Origin: Denitratisoma sp. DHT3
GTDB taxonomy: Bacteria > Pseudomonadota > Gammaproteobacteria > Burkholderiales > Rhodocyclaceae
Assembly (NCBI RefSeq): GCF_007833355.1
Contig: NZ_CP020914.1
Location: 19,213-83,212 of the forward strand
Length of the DNA: 64,000 nt
Reading direction: 5' to 3'
A program made the translations under genes and the position numbers. Positions 35,937 through 45,697 of the stretch are shown here, in pieces. Position 1 is the stretch's first letter. Each line of letters starts with the position of its first letter. The notes under the pieces were generated by a model, which saw only the letters and a list, made by a program, of their open reading frames with translations, did not search any database and had not been told where the DNA came from.

Positions 35937-36365
35937 ATGAACGTCAAAACATTGAGCTATCAAAGCGTGACGGTGGGCGACAAACTGCCGGAACTCAAGA
36001 TCGACATCACTACCAGCCTGATCGTCAGCGGCGCCATCGCTTCGCGCGACTTCACCCAAGTGCATCACGAGACCAAGGTCGCCCAGGCCGCCGGCCTGCC
36101 CGACGTGTTCATGAACATCCTGACCAGCAACGGCTTCATGGGCCGCTTCGTCACCGACTGGGCCGGCCCCGATTCGACGCTGAGGAGCATCGACCTGCGC
36201 CTGGGCGCGCCCAACGTGCCCGGCGTGGTGATGACCGTCACCGGCGAGGTGGTCGCCAAGGACGATGCCAGCGGGATCGTCGATGTGTCCGTCGAGGGCG
36301 TCAACAACGTTTGGGGCAAGCACATGTCCGGCATCGTGCGCGTCGCTCTGCCCAAGGAGGCTTGA
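35937..36365 (+). CDS. chsH1: ChsH1-like MaoC-family enoyl-CoA hydratase subunit
   Basis: A 142-residue hotdog protein with an intact hydratase motif ASRDFTQVHHE (Asp38-x4-His43), in contrast to the degenerate motif of its neighbour. That is the expected division of labour in the ChsH1-ChsH2 heterodimer: this subunit carries the catalysis. It would add water across the side-chain double bond of a steroid 3-carbon (C22) acyl-CoA. 30 bases after the ChsH2-like gene, three before the Ltp2-like gene. Confidence 0.8.
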   Translation: MNVKTLSYQSVTVGDKLPELKIDITTSLIVSGAIASRDFTQVHHETKVAQAAGLPDVFMNILTSNGFMGRFVTDWAGPDSTLRSIDLRLGAPNVPGVVMTVTGEVVAKDDASGIVDVSVEGVNNVWGKHMSGIVRVALPKEA

Positions 36366-36368
36366 TCC

Positions 36369-37544
36369 ATGGAACGCAATATCTCTGACAAGGCCGCGAT
36401 CGTCGGCATCGGCAACACCGAGTTCTCCAAGGACTCCGGCCGCTCCGAACTCTCCCTCGCCGCCGAGGCCGTCAAGGCGGCGCTGGACGATGCCGGCCTG
36501 AAGCCTTCCGACGTGGACGGCATGGTGACCTTCACCATCGACCAGAACGAGGAAGTGGATGTGGCCCGCACCCTCGGCTGCAACGACCTCTCCTTCTTCG
36601 CCCGCGTGCCCTACGGCGGCGGCGCCGCCACCGGCTGCCTGCTCCAGGCCGCCATGGCCGTGGCCACCGGCATCGCCGAGACCGTCGTGGTCTATCGCGC
36701 CTTGAACGGCCGCTCCGGCCATCGCTACTCCCAGGGCGTCTCCGGCTCCCTGATCTCCGGCAGCGCCATCCACTACGGCTGGTACATGCCCTTCGGCCTC
36801 CTGACGCCGGCCTCCTGGGTGGCGACCTTCACCCAGCGCTACATGCACATCAGCGGCTGCACGCCCGACGCCTTCTTCGAAGTCGCCCATTCCGCCCGCG
36901 AATACGCGGTCAACAACCCGGCGGCCTTCTTCTACCAGCGCCCCTTCAGCCGCGAGGACTACGACGCCTCCAAGAAGATCTGCGCACCCCTGAAGATGCT
37001 CGACTGCTGCCAGGAAAGCGACGGCGGCTCCGCCGTGATCGTGACCACCCCCGAGCGCGCCCGCGACCTGAAGCAGCCCGGCGTGCTGGTTCGCGGCGTG
37101 GCCCAGTGCTCCGGCAAGGACCAGGAGGAGATGACTTCCTTCTACCGCCCCGAGATCGGCAGCCTGCCCGAGATGACCCATGCCGCCAACATGGCCTACG
37201 CCCAGTGCGGCCTGAAGCCCGACGACATCGATTCCGCGGTGATCTACGACGCCTTCTCGCCCATCGTGCTGTGGCAGCTGGAGTCCTGGGGCTTCTGCGG
37301 CGCCGGCGAAGCCAAGGATTTCGTCAAGGGCGGTACCCTGCGCATCGACGGCCGTCTGCCCACCAACACCCATGGCGGGCAGCTGTCGGAAGCCTATATC
37401 CATGGCGTCAACGGCATCGTCGAAGCCGTACGCCAGGTGCGGGGTACTTCGGTCAATCAGCCGAAGAAGACCATCAACCATGCGCTGGTGACTTCCGGTG
37501 TCGGCGTGCCCACCGGCGGCGCCATTCTGGGCAAGATGGCCTAA
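36369..37544 (+). CDS. ltp2: Ltp2-like thiolase-fold aldol lyase (steroid side-chain retro-aldolase)
   Basis: A 391-residue SCP-x/thiolase-fold protein: KAAIVGIGNTEFSKDSGRSE, VPYGGGAATGCLLQAAMAVA, DAFSPIVLWQLESWGFCGAG and NTHGGQLSEAYIHGVNG. Such lipid-transfer-protein thiolases next to ChsH1-ChsH2 (Ltp2) split the hydroxylated side chain by retro-aldol cleavage, releasing propionyl-CoA and a 17-keto steroid. Codons are unusually rich in C-ending triplets compared with the isc or haem genes, hinting at high expression or different origin. A strong terminator follows 20 bases after the stop. Relatives acting on other substrates exist, so the steroid role is inferred mainly from the three-gene context. 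Confidence 0.78.
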   Translation: MERNISDKAAIVGIGNTEFSKDSGRSELSLAAEAVKAALDDAGLKPSDVDGMVTFTIDQNEEVDVARTLGCNDLSFFARVPYGGGAATGCLLQAAMAVATGIAETVVVYRALNGRSGHRYSQGVSGSLISGSAIHYGWYMPFGLLTPASWVATFTQRYMHISGCTPDAFFEVAHSAREYAVNNPAAFFYQRPFSREDYDASKKICAPLKMLDCCQESDGGSAVIVTTPERARDLKQPGVLVRGVAQCSGKDQEEMTSFYRPEIGSLPEMTHAANMAYAQCGLKPDDIDSAVIYDAFSPIVLWQLESWGFCGAGEAKDFVKGGTLRIDGRLPTNTHGGQLSEAYIHGVNGIVEAVRQVRGTSVNQPKKTINHALVTSGVGVPTGGAILGKMA

Positions 37545-37564
37545 GCTGCCCTGCTGCGGAAACG

Positions 37565-37605
37565 ACAAGGGCCTCCCGTCGAAAGACGGGAGGCCCTTGT
37601 TTTTG
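37565..37605 (+). terminator. Rho-independent terminator of the cassette
   Basis: Perfect 16-bp stem ACAAGGGCCTCCCGTC (37565-37580), loop GAAA, complementary arm 37585-37600, then TTTT. It isolates the cassette from the convergent fpr gene. Confidence 0.95.
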
Positions 37606-37632
37606 TGTGGCCGGCGCTCTATGTCGTCAAGC

Positions 37633-38427
37633 TTATTTCTCGACGAAGGCCCGCTCGATCACGTAATCGCCGACCACGCCGATGTGGGGCGATATCTGGA
37701 AGCCCCGGGCATCCAGCAGGGCGCTGGTATCGGCCAGCATGGCGGGGCTGCCGCAGATCATCGCCCGGTCACGGCTCGGGTCCAGCGGCGGCAGGCCGAT
37801 GTCCTCGAACAACTTGCCCGATTCGACCAGATCGGTGAGCCGGCCGCGGTTGCGGAAAGGTTCCCGTGTGACGGTGGGGTAATAGATCAGTTTTTCCCGC
37901 ACCAGCTCGCCGATGAATTCATTGTCGGGCAGTTCCTTGGTGATGAAGTCGGTGTAGGCCAGTTCGCTCACCGTCCGCACGCCGTGGAACAGCACGATCT
38001 TCTCGAACCGCTCATACGTCTCCGGGTCCTGGATCAGGCTCATGAAGGGCGCCAGGCCGGTGCCGGTACTGAACATGTAAAGGTATTTGCCCGGCCGCAG
38101 ATCGCGCAGCACCAGGGTACCGGTGGGCTTGCGGCTGACGACGACCGGGTCGCCCGGCTTCAGATGCTGCAGCTTGGAGGTCAGCGGGCCGTTGGGCACC
38201 TTGATGCTGAAAAATTCCAGATGCTCGTTGTAGTTGGGGCTGGCGATGCTGTAGGCGCGGATCAGCGGCCGGCCTTCATGTTCCAGGCCGATCATCACGA
38301 ACTGGCCGTTGATGAAGCGCAGTCCCGGGTCGCGGGTGGTGGTGAAGCTGAACAGACTGTCGTTCCAATGACGAACGCTGAGGACGCGCTCGGTGCCCAG
38401 ATTGCTTGCTGCTCGGATGTTGCTCAT
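37633..38427 (-). CDS. fpr: Ferredoxin/flavodoxin-NADP+ reductase
   Basis: A 264-residue bacterial Fpr. FAD-binding RAYSIASPNY, NADP-binding FSTGTGLAPFMSL and CGSPAMLADT, and the C-terminal FVEK that stacks near the flavin are present. It exchanges electrons between NADPH and ferredoxin or flavodoxin, in Fe-S assembly and oxidative stress. Divergent from a LysR gene across 102 bases, as in Pseudomonas fprA-finR. Confidence 0.92.
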   Translation of the reverse strand: MSNIRAASNLGTERVLSVRHWNDSLFSFTTTRDPGLRFINGQFVMIGLEHEGRPLIRAYSIASPNYNEHLEFFSIKVPNGPLTSKLQHLKPGDPVVVSRKPTGTLVLRDLRPGKYLYMFSTGTGLAPFMSLIQDPETYERFEKIVLFHGVRTVSELAYTDFITKELPDNEFIGELVREKLIYYPTVTREPFRNRGRLTDLVESGKLFEDIGLPPLDPSRDRAMICGSPAMLADTSALLDARGFQISPHIGVVGDYVIERAFVEK

Positions 38428-38490
38428 GACGACGATTCCACAAAAAGAAAATGGGGATTGCTGTCATTGTAGTTTCGCCATAAATCAGTT

Positions 38491-38522
38491 AAATGGATAA
38501 TATCTATATAGTTAATCCATTA
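38491..38522. promoter_or_regulatory. AT-rich inverted repeat between fpr and the LysR gene (candidate regulator site)
   Basis: ATGGAT (38493-38498) and ATCCAT (38515-38520) head an imperfect 14-bp inverted repeat around an AT-rich core, much more AT-rich than its surroundings and ending eight bases before the LysR start codon. Position and symmetry fit a LysR-type autoregulatory site also controlling fpr. Confidence 0.45.
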
Positions 38523-38529
38523 AATAGAT

Positions 38530-39456
38530 ATGAAATTCACCCTACGCCAACTGGAAGTCTTTACCGCCGTGGCCCGGGCCGGCAGTGTTTCCCGGGCTGC
38601 GGAGTCGCTTTCCCTGTCGCAGTCGGCGGCCAGCACTTCCTTGGCTGAATTGGAGCGGCAGTTCGATGCGCCGCTGTTCGATCGGGTCGGCCGTTCCCTG
38701 CATCTGAACGAGACCGGCAGCCAATTGCTGCCCCGCGCGGTGGAACTGCTGGATCGTGCCGGCGAGATCGAGGACCTGTTGCGGGGCCATGCCGGCATCG
38801 GCCACCTGCGCATCGGCGCGACGATGACCATCGGCAACTATCTGGCCACGCTGATCGTCGCCAATTTCCTGCAGCGGCAACCGGAGAGCCGGGTGGAACT
38901 GGAGGTGCGCAACACGGCGACGATCATTCAGCGGGTGGCCCATTTCGAGCTGGATCTGGGACTGATCGAAGGCAATTGCCGCCACCCGGACCTGGAAGCG
39001 CGCCCCTGGATTGCCGATGAACTGGTGGTGTTTTGCGCTCCGGAGCACCCGTTCGCCCGCAGCGGCGGCGCCAGCCTCGACGAACTGGTGCGGGAGCCCT
39101 GGATTCTGCGGGAGAAAGGCTCGGCCACGCGCGAGACGTTCGATCAGGCGCTGCGCCATTACACCGGCCCGCTCGACATACGTCTCGAACTGGAACACAC
39201 CGAGGCCATCAAGCGGGCCGTGGAAAGCGGCCTCGGGATCGGCTGCATCTCCCGTCTCGCGCTGCGGGAGGCGATCCGGCGCGGTAGCCTGGTGGCCGTT
39301 GCCACGCCGGATCTGGACCTGCGTCGGCAGTTCAGCTTCCTGCGCCATCGGCAGAAGTTCCAGACCGCCGGGATGCGGGCCTTCCTCGCCCTGTGCCATG
39401 AAATGACCGGCACGGCGCGCAGCAGCGAGGATATCGAATTGCCCTACATCCGCTGA
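38530..39456 (+). CDS. finR: LysR-family regulator, FinR-like
   Basis: A 308-residue LysR protein. N-terminal winged helix FTLRQLEVFTAVARAGSVSR plus AAESLSLSQSAASTSLAELE, then a periplasmic-binding-like effector domain (GHLRIGATMTIGNYL, SGLGIGCISRLALREA). Divergent placement with fpr matches FinR, which activates fprA under superoxide stress in Pseudomonas; the name is inferred from context and general similarity. Confidence 0.75.
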   Translation: MKFTLRQLEVFTAVARAGSVSRAAESLSLSQSAASTSLAELERQFDAPLFDRVGRSLHLNETGSQLLPRAVELLDRAGEIEDLLRGHAGIGHLRIGATMTIGNYLATLIVANFLQRQPESRVELEVRNTATIIQRVAHFELDLGLIEGNCRHPDLEARPWIADELVVFCAPEHPFARSGGASLDELVREPWILREKGSATRETFDQALRHYTGPLDIRLELEHTEAIKRAVESGLGIGCISRLALREAIRRGSLVAVATPDLDLRRQFSFLRHRQKFQTAGMRAFLALCHEMTGTARSSEDIELPYIR

Positions 39457-39483
39457 GGCGCACGGCGCCCCGGGGGCGGGCAT

Positions 39484-40281
39484 TCAGGCTTTCAGGGTGG
39501 CGGTGAGGTGCGGGGCGATGGCCTGCAGCAACTGGGCGAAGATCTTCGGGTTGCCGGCGATCACATTGCCGGTGTCCATGTGGGCGGCTTCTCCGCTCAG
39601 GTCGCCGACCAGGCCGCCCGCCTCGGTGATCATCAGCGCGCCGGCCGCCATGTCCCAGGGGGCGAGGCCGAATTCCCAGAAGCCGTCCAGGCGTCCGCAG
39701 GCCACGTAGGCCAGGTCCAGCGAGGCCGAACCGGGCCGGCGCAGGCCGGCGGTCTTGCGCATCATGTCCTTCATGATCGCCAGATAGGCGTCGACATGCT
39801 CGAAGGCCCGGTAGGGAAAGCCGGTGCCGAGCAGCGCCTCTTCCAGCTTGGCGCGGCGCGAGACGCGGATGCGCTTTTCGTTCAGGTAGGCCCCGGCCCC
39901 CTTGCTGGCGGTGAACAGCTCGTTGCGGCTCGGGTCGAAGACCACGCCATGGATCACCATGCCCCGCTGGGCCAGGGCGATGGAGACCGCGTACTGGGGA
40001 AAGCCGTGGATGAAATTGGTGGTGCCGTCCAGCGGATCGATGATCCACTGGTACTCGGAATCGCCGGTGGCGCCGGACTCCTCTGCTAATATTCCGTGCT
40101 CCGGGTAGGCTTCGCGGATGATGTCGATGATGGCCGCCTCGGCGGCGCGATCCACCTCCGTGACAAAGTCATTCTGCTGCTTGACGCCGACCTTGATCTG
40201 GTCCAGATCGAGACTGGCGCGATTGATGATCTGCCCTGCGCGGCGCGCTGCCTTGACGGCAATGTTGAGTATGGGATGCAT
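39484..40281 (-). CDS. suhB: Inositol monophosphatase family protein SuhB
   Basis: A 265-residue Mg-dependent phosphatase: [27 protein letters not shown] and [19 protein letters not shown] form the metal site. SuhB hydrolyses myo-inositol-1-phosphate and in E. coli also joins the rRNA antitermination complex. Divergent from trmJ across 47 bases. Confidence 0.93.
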   Translation of the reverse strand: MHPILNIAVKAARRAGQIINRASLDLDQIKVGVKQQNDFVTEVDRAAEAAIIDIIREAYPEHGILAEESGATGDSEYQWIIDPLDGTTNFIHGFPQYAVSIALAQRGMVIHGVVFDPSRNELFTASKGAGAYLNEKRIRVSRRAKLEEALLGTGFPYRAFEHVDAYLAIMKDMMRKTAGLRRPGSASLDLAYVACGRLDGFWEFGLAPWDMAAGALMITEAGGLVGDLSGEAAHMDTGNVIAGNPKIFAQLLQAIAPHLTATLKA

Positions 40282-40328
40282 GGATTCGGTGAAGCGCGGA
40301 AAATGCCGTGAATTCTAACAGGCCGACC

Positions 40329-41063
40329 ATGCTCGACGCTTCCTTACTTGATCGTATCCGTATCGTACTGGCCCGCCCCAGCCATCCGGGCAACATCGGC
40401 GCCGCCGCGCGGGCCATGAAGACCATGGGGCTCTCCCGGCTGGTGCTGGTGGCGCCCAAGACCTTTCCCGATCCCCAGGCGGAAGCCATGGCCTCCGGCG
40501 CCGGCGACGTGCTGGCGCAGGCGCGGGTCTGCCAGTCGATGGCCGAGGCACTGGAAGGCACCATCTTCGCCACGGCGATCACCGGGCGTCGCCGCGAACT
40601 GGGCGTGGAACCCTTCTGGGCGCGCGAGGCCGCCGCCGAGCTGGCCGCCACCGCCACCGCCGGCGATGTGGCGCTGGTGTTCGGCAACGAGACGGCGGGC
40701 CTGTCCAACGAGGAAGTGGCTTTCTGCCAGCGTTGGGCGATGATTCCCGCAAACCCCGATTATTCCTCCCTCAATCTGGCCCAGGCCGTCCAGGTGCTGT
40801 GCTACGAACTGCGCCAGACGCTGGTGGCCGCGGGGCCGCCGCCGGCCGTCTTCGGTGCCGGCGAGCTCGCGCGCCACGAGGATGTCGAGGCGCTGCTGGA
40901 TCATCTGGAGCGAGCCGCGCTCACGAGCGGCTTTCTCGATCCCGCCAGCCCAAAACGCTTCATGCCGCGCATGCGTCGCCTCATGGCCCGCAAGGGGCTG
41001 GAGCGGGAGGAGGTGAATATCCTGCGCGGCCTGCTGGCCGCCTTGATGGGCAAGACGCCGTGA
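40329..41063 (+). CDS. trmJ: tRNA (cytidine/uridine-2'-O-)-methyltransferase TrmJ
   Basis: A 244-residue SPOUT methyltransferase: RIVLARPSHPGNIGAAARAMKT, split normally, then LVFGNETAGLSNEEV and IPANPDYSSLNLAQAVQVLCYEL make the SAM knot. It methylates position 32 of several tRNAs. The ATG at 40329 has a nearby AACAGG; a GTG seven codons earlier (40308) is an alternative. Confidence 0.92.
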   Translation: MLDASLLDRIRIVLARPSHPGNIGAAARAMKTMGLSRLVLVAPKTFPDPQAEAMASGAGDVLAQARVCQSMAEALEGTIFATAITGRRRELGVEPFWAREAAAELAATATAGDVALVFGNETAGLSNEEVAFCQRWAMIPANPDYSSLNLAQAVQVLCYELRQTLVAAGPPPAVFGAGELARHEDVEALLDHLERAALTSGFLDPASPKRFMPRMRRLMARKGLEREEVNILRGLLAALMGKTP

Positions 41064-41111
41064 CAGTCGATAAAAACCGAGTGAATTGGTAGGTTTTTTG
41101 TTTCGGATCGC

Positions 41112-41117
41112 TATAAT
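41112..41117 (+). promoter_or_regulatory. -10 hexamer upstream of cysE
   Basis: A perfect TATAAT sits 29 bases before the cysE start in the 83-base trmJ-cysE gap. No clear -35 at standard spacing; a T-run lies upstream. Confidence 0.45.
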
Positions 41118-41146
41118 CCCCTTGTACCCTAGGGAGATACCTCAAA

Positions 41147-41905
41147 TTGTTCAAACGTTTGCGAGAAGACATCGCCAGCGTGGCGGCGCGGGATCCGGCG
41201 GCGCGGTCGGGATGGGAAGTGTTGACCTGCTATCCGGGCATCCATGCCTTGCTGCTGCATCGGCTGGCCCACGCGTTTTGGCGGCGGCGACTGTATTGGC
41301 TGGGACGTTTCATCTCCCAGTTCGGGCGCTGGTTCACCGGCATTGAAATCCACCCCGGCGCCGTCATCGGGCGGCGGGTGTTCATCGACCACGGCATGGG
41401 CGTGGTGATCGGCGAGACCGCGGAAATCGGCGACGATTGCACCATTTATCAGGGGGTGACGCTGGGCGGCACCTCTCTTTACCGCGGCGCCAAACGCCAC
41501 CCGACGTTGGGCAAGGGCGTGGTGATCGGCGCCGGCGCGCAGGTCCTGGGCGGTTTCACGGTGGGCGATGGCGCCAAGGTCGGGTCCAACGCGGTGGTGG
41601 TCAAACCGGTGCCGGCCGGCGCCACGGCGGTGGGCAACCCGGCGCGGGTGATCGAATCGGGCGGCCGCGACGAGGCGCGCGAAGCCAAGGCGCAGGCGAT
41701 GGGATTTTCGGCGTATGGCGTGACGCCCAATGCGGACGACCCGCTGGCGCGCGCCATTCACGGCCTGCTCGACCATGCCGTCGAAACCGACCGTCGTATC
41801 GCTTTTCTGCTGAGTTCGCTGGAGCGGGCGGGGATAGCGGTCAGTGGCGAAGTGGAGACGGCCGATAGGTTCGATCCAAATTACCTCTCGAAAATAGTTG
41901 ACTGA
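41147..41905 (+). CDS. cysE: Serine O-acetyltransferase
   Basis: A 252-residue left-handed beta-helix acetyltransferase: [21 protein letters not shown], split normally, then [23 protein letters not shown] and [19 protein letters not shown]. It makes O-acetylserine for cysteine synthesis. Translation appears to start at TTG (41147, MFKRLREDI), with GGGAGA about nine bases upstream and no suitable ATG in the folded region. It lies directly before iscR, linking cysteine supply to Fe-S assembly. The C-terminal extension is longer than in short SATs. Confidence 0.92.
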   Translation: MFKRLREDIASVAARDPAARSGWEVLTCYPGIHALLLHRLAHAFWRRRLYWLGRFISQFGRWFTGIEIHPGAVIGRRVFIDHGMGVVIGETAEIGDDCTIYQGVTLGGTSLYRGAKRHPTLGKGVVIGAGAQVLGGFTVGDGAKVGSNAVVVKPVPAGATAVGNPARVIESGGRDEAREAKAQAMGFSAYGVTPNADDPLARAIHGLLDHAVETDRRIAFLLSSLERAGIAVSGEVETADRFDPNYLSKIVD

Positions 41906-41947
41906 AATTATCGGATTAAATAAAGTTGACCCTATAGATCAACTATT
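41894..41947 (+). promoter_or_regulatory. iscR promoter with two candidate IscR-binding sites
   Basis: TTGACT (41898-41903) and TAAAGT (41921-41926), 17 bases apart, form a likely promoter. ATAGTTGACTGAAATTATCGG (41895 on) matches the left half of the type-1 IscR consensus and overlaps the cysE stop. AGTTGA-N9-TCAACT (41924-41944) is a second, symmetric element. Feedback by [2Fe-2S] IscR is expected. Confidence 0.5.
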
Positions 41948-41979
41948 CTCAATGACCTTGAGCCTGACGGAGGTGTTCG

Positions 41980-42468
41980 ATGAGATTGACGACCAAAGGA
42001 CGTTTCGCCGTAACCGCGATGATCGATTTGGCCCTGCGCCAGCACGAAGGCCCGGTCACCCTGGCCGGTATCAGTGAACGGCAGAAGATTTCCCTTTCCT
42101 ACCTGGAACAGTTGTTCGGCAAGCTGCGCCGCGACAAGCTGGTGACCAGCGTGCGCGGTCCGGGGGGGGGCTATTGTCTGGCGCGCGACATGGGGGCGAT
42201 TTCCGTCGCCGACGTGATTCGCGCCGTCGATGAGGTGCTGGATGCCACCCAATGCGGCGGCAAGGGCGATTGCGCCAACAGCAAGCCCTGCATGACCCAC
42301 AACCTGTGGACCAACCTGAACCACAGGATGTACGACTATCTTGGCAGCGTTTCCCTGGAGTCCCTTGTTCAGGAACAGCGCCGGGAGTCGGGCACGGAAG
42401 CGGTGCTGCAGGACCAGCGGCCCAGCCGCCGCGTCACCCGCCGCGCCGAGAGCCGCGTTGCCGCCTGA
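41980..42468 (+). CDS. iscR: Fe-S cluster assembly regulator IscR
   Basis: A 162-residue Rrf2 regulator: winged helix MRLTTKGRFAVTAMIDLAL and the cluster ligands Cys92, Cys98, Cys104 with His107 at exactly the E. coli positions. As [2Fe-2S] form it represses the isc operon. A basic C-terminal tail (RRVTRRAESRVAA) extends beyond the core. It opens the iscR-iscS2-iscS-iscU-iscA-hscB-hscA-fdx-iscX operon. Confidence 0.96.
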   Translation: MRLTTKGRFAVTAMIDLALRQHEGPVTLAGISERQKISLSYLEQLFGKLRRDKLVTSVRGPGGGYCLARDMGAISVADVIRAVDEVLDATQCGGKGDCANSKPCMTHNLWTNLNHRMYDYLGSVSLESLVQEQRRESGTEAVLQDQRPSRRVTRRAESRVAA

Positions 42469-42493
42469 TCCGACAGCCGCGGTGATTTGAGCC

Positions 42494-43651
<1,158 letters not shown>

Positions 43652-43678
43652 GCTGGCCGCAATACCTGGAGCGATGAG

Positions 43679-44893
43679 ATGCTGAAGTTTCCGATCTATC
43701 TCGATTATTCGGCCACCACACCGGTGGACCCGCGCGTGGCCGAGAAGATGATTCCCTACCTGACCGAAAAATTCGGCAACCCGGCGTCCCGTTCCCACGC
43801 CTACGGCTGGGAAGCCGAAAAGGCCGTGGAGGAGGCGCGCGAACAGGTGGCGGCGCTGGTCAATGCGGACGCCAAGGACATCATCTGGACCTCTGGCGCG
43901 ACCGAGTCCAACAACCTGGCGATCAAGGGCGCGGCGCGTTTCTATGGCGCCACCAAGGGCAAGCACATCATCACCGTGGCCACGGAACACAAGGCCGTGC
44001 TCGACACCGTGAAGGAACTGGAGCGCCAAGGGTTCGAGGCGACCTATCTGACGCCGGGCGAGGACGGGCTGATCACCGTGGACCAGTTCAAGCAGGCCGT
44101 GCGCCCCGATACCGTGCTGGCCTCGGTGATGGCGGTGAACAACGAGATCGGCGTGATCCAGCCGATCGCCGAACTGGGCGCCGCGTGCCGGGAAAAGGGC
44201 GTGGTCTTCCATGTAGACGCCGCCCAGGCGACCGGCAAGATGCCGATCGACCTCTCCACCCTGCCGGTGGATCTGATGTCCTTCTCGGCGCACAAGACCT
44301 ACGGTCCCAAGGGTATCGGCGCACTCTACGTACGGCGCAAGCCCCGCATCCGGCTGGAAGCCCAGATGCACGGCGGCGGCCATGAGCGGGGTCTGCGCTC
44401 CGGGACGCTGGCGCCGCACCAGATCGTCGGCATGGGCGAAGCCTTCCGCCTGGCGCGGGAGGAGATGGGCACCGAGAACGAGCGCATCCGGCGTTTGCAG
44501 AATCGGCTGCTGAAGGGCCTGATGGATATCGAGGAAGTCTATGTGAATGGCGACCTGACGCAGCGGGTGCCGCACAACCTCAATGTCAGCTTCAACTTCG
44601 TGGAGGGGGAGTCGCTGATCATGGCGATCAAGGACATCGCCGTCTCCTCCGGCTCCGCCTGCACCTCGGCCTCCCTGGAACCGTCCTACGTGCTGCGCGC
44701 CTTGGGACGCTCCGACGAACTGGCGCACAGCTCGATCCGCTTCAGCCTGGGGCGGTTCACCACGGAGGAGGAGATCGACTTCACCGTGAAACTGCTGCAC
44801 GAGAAGCTGAACAAGTTGCGGGAGCTCTCTCCCCTGTGGGAAATGTACAAGGACGGCGTCGATCTCAACACCGTCCAGTGGGCAGCGCATTGA
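43679..44893 (+). CDS. iscS: Cysteine desulfurase IscS
   Basis: A 404-residue IscS with residues at E. coli numbers: His104 (ATEHKAV), PLP Lys206 ([10 protein letters not shown]) and catalytic Cys328 ([20 protein letters not shown]). The C-terminal tail [15 protein letters not shown], which docks IscU, is complete. It provides sulfur for Fe-S clusters and thiolation. Its stop codon lies inside a perfect 16-bp hairpin. Confidence 0.97.
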   Translation: MLKFPIYLDYSATTPVDPRVAEKMIPYLTEKFGNPASRSHAYGWEAEKAVEEAREQVAALVNADAKDIIWTSGATESNNLAIKGAARFYGATKGKHIITVATEHKAVLDTVKELERQGFEATYLTPGEDGLITVDQFKQAVRPDTVLASVMAVNNEIGVIQPIAELGAACREKGVVFHVDAAQATGKMPIDLSTLPVDLMSFSAHKTYGPKGIGALYVRRKPRIRLEAQMHGGGHERGLRSGTLAPHQIVGMGEAFRLAREEMGTENERIRRLQNRLLKGLMDIEEVYVNGDLTQRVPHNLNVSFNFVEGESLIMAIKDIAVSSGSACTSASLEPSYVLRALGRSDELAHSSIRFSLGRFTTEEEIDFTVKLLHEKLNKLRELSPLWEMYKDGVDLNTVQWAAH

Positions 44894-44916
44894 CGCGGGG
44901 CGTCAATGCGCTGCCC
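44880..44916 (+). other. Perfect 16-bp hairpin spanning the iscS stop codon
   Basis: GGGCAGCGCATTGACG (44880-44895), loop CGGGG, exact complement at 44901-44916. The TGA stop (44891-44893) is in the stem. No U-run follows, so it is more likely an RNA-processing or stability element than a terminator. It is followed by a C/G-rich 75-base spacer before iscU. Confidence 0.85.
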
Positions 44917-44991
44917 CAAGGGGGCGGGCAATTCCCCTCCCCCTAACCCCCACCCCGAGGGCGGGGGCAACTGATTAGAAGGAGAGTTAAA

Positions 44992-45375
44992 GTGTCTTAC
45001 AGTGAAAAGGTCATCGATCATTACGAACATCCGCGCAACGTGGGTTCCTTCTCCAAGGAGGATGAGGGCGTCGGCACCGGCATGGTGGGCGCTCCCGCCT
45101 GCGGCGACGTGATGAAGTTGCAGATCAAGGTGGGTCAGGACGGCGTCATCGAGGACGCCAAGTTCAAGACCTACGGCTGCGGTTCCGCCATCGCCTCCTC
45201 TTCCCTGGTCACCGAATGGGTCAAGGGCAAGACGGTGGAGCAGGCGCTGGAGATCAAGAACACCCAGATCGCCGAGGAACTGGCGCTGCCGCCGGTGAAG
45301 ATCCACTGCTCGATCCTGGCCGAGGACGCCATCAAGGCGGCGGTGGCCGACTACAAGAAGAAGCAGGGAGGCTGA
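44992..45375 (+). CDS. iscU: Fe-S cluster scaffold IscU
   Basis: A 127-residue scaffold with the three ligands Cys37 (PACGD), Cys63 ([11 protein letters not shown]) and Cys106 ([10 protein letters not shown]), and the HscA-recognition motif LPPVK (99-103). Start is GTG (44992) with AAGGAG about eight bases upstream. iscA follows one base after the stop. Confidence 0.97.
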   Translation: MSYSEKVIDHYEHPRNVGSFSKEDEGVGTGMVGAPACGDVMKLQIKVGQDGVIEDAKFKTYGCGSAIASSSLVTEWVKGKTVEQALEIKNTQIAEELALPPVKIHCSILAEDAIKAAVADYKKKQGG

Positions 45376-45376
45376 C

Positions 45377-45697
45377 ATGATCACCATGACCGAAAGCGCC
45401 GCCCGTCACGTCGTCGCCTTCCTGACCAAGCGAGGCAAGGGTATCGGCGTGCGCCTCGGCGTGAAGACCTCCGGCTGTTCGGGGATGGCCTACAAGCTGG
45501 AGTTCGCCGATGCCGCCAACGAGGACGACGTGGTGTTCGACAGCCAGGGTCTCAAGGTGCTGGTCGATCCCAAGAGCCTGCCCTATCTGGACGGCACCGA
45601 GCTGGACTACGCGCGGGAGGGCTTGAACGAGGGCTTCAGGTTCAACAATCCCAATGTGAAGGATCAGTGCGGCTGCGGCGAAAGCTTCCAGGTGTGA
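45377..45697 (+). CDS. iscA: A-type Fe-S carrier IscA
   Basis: A 106-residue A-type carrier with Cys34 (TSGCSGMAY), Cys98 and Cys100 (DQCGCGESF). It passes clusters or iron to apoproteins. The stop overlaps the hscB ATG by one base (TGATG). Confidence 0.96.
   Translation: MITMTESAARHVVAFLTKRGKGIGVRLGVKTSGCSGMAYKLEFADAANEDDVVFDSQGLKVLVDPKSLPYLDGTELDYAREGLNEGFRFNNPNVKDQCGCGESFQV

Noticed and set aside
34926..37568. 880-codon open frame on the minus strand opposite the steroid-type cassette
   Set aside because: It mirrors three well-supported genes; its Gly/His/Asp-rich translation is what strong third-position C bias produces on the complement. It has no domain and no start signal. It is useful only as a sign of the codon bias.
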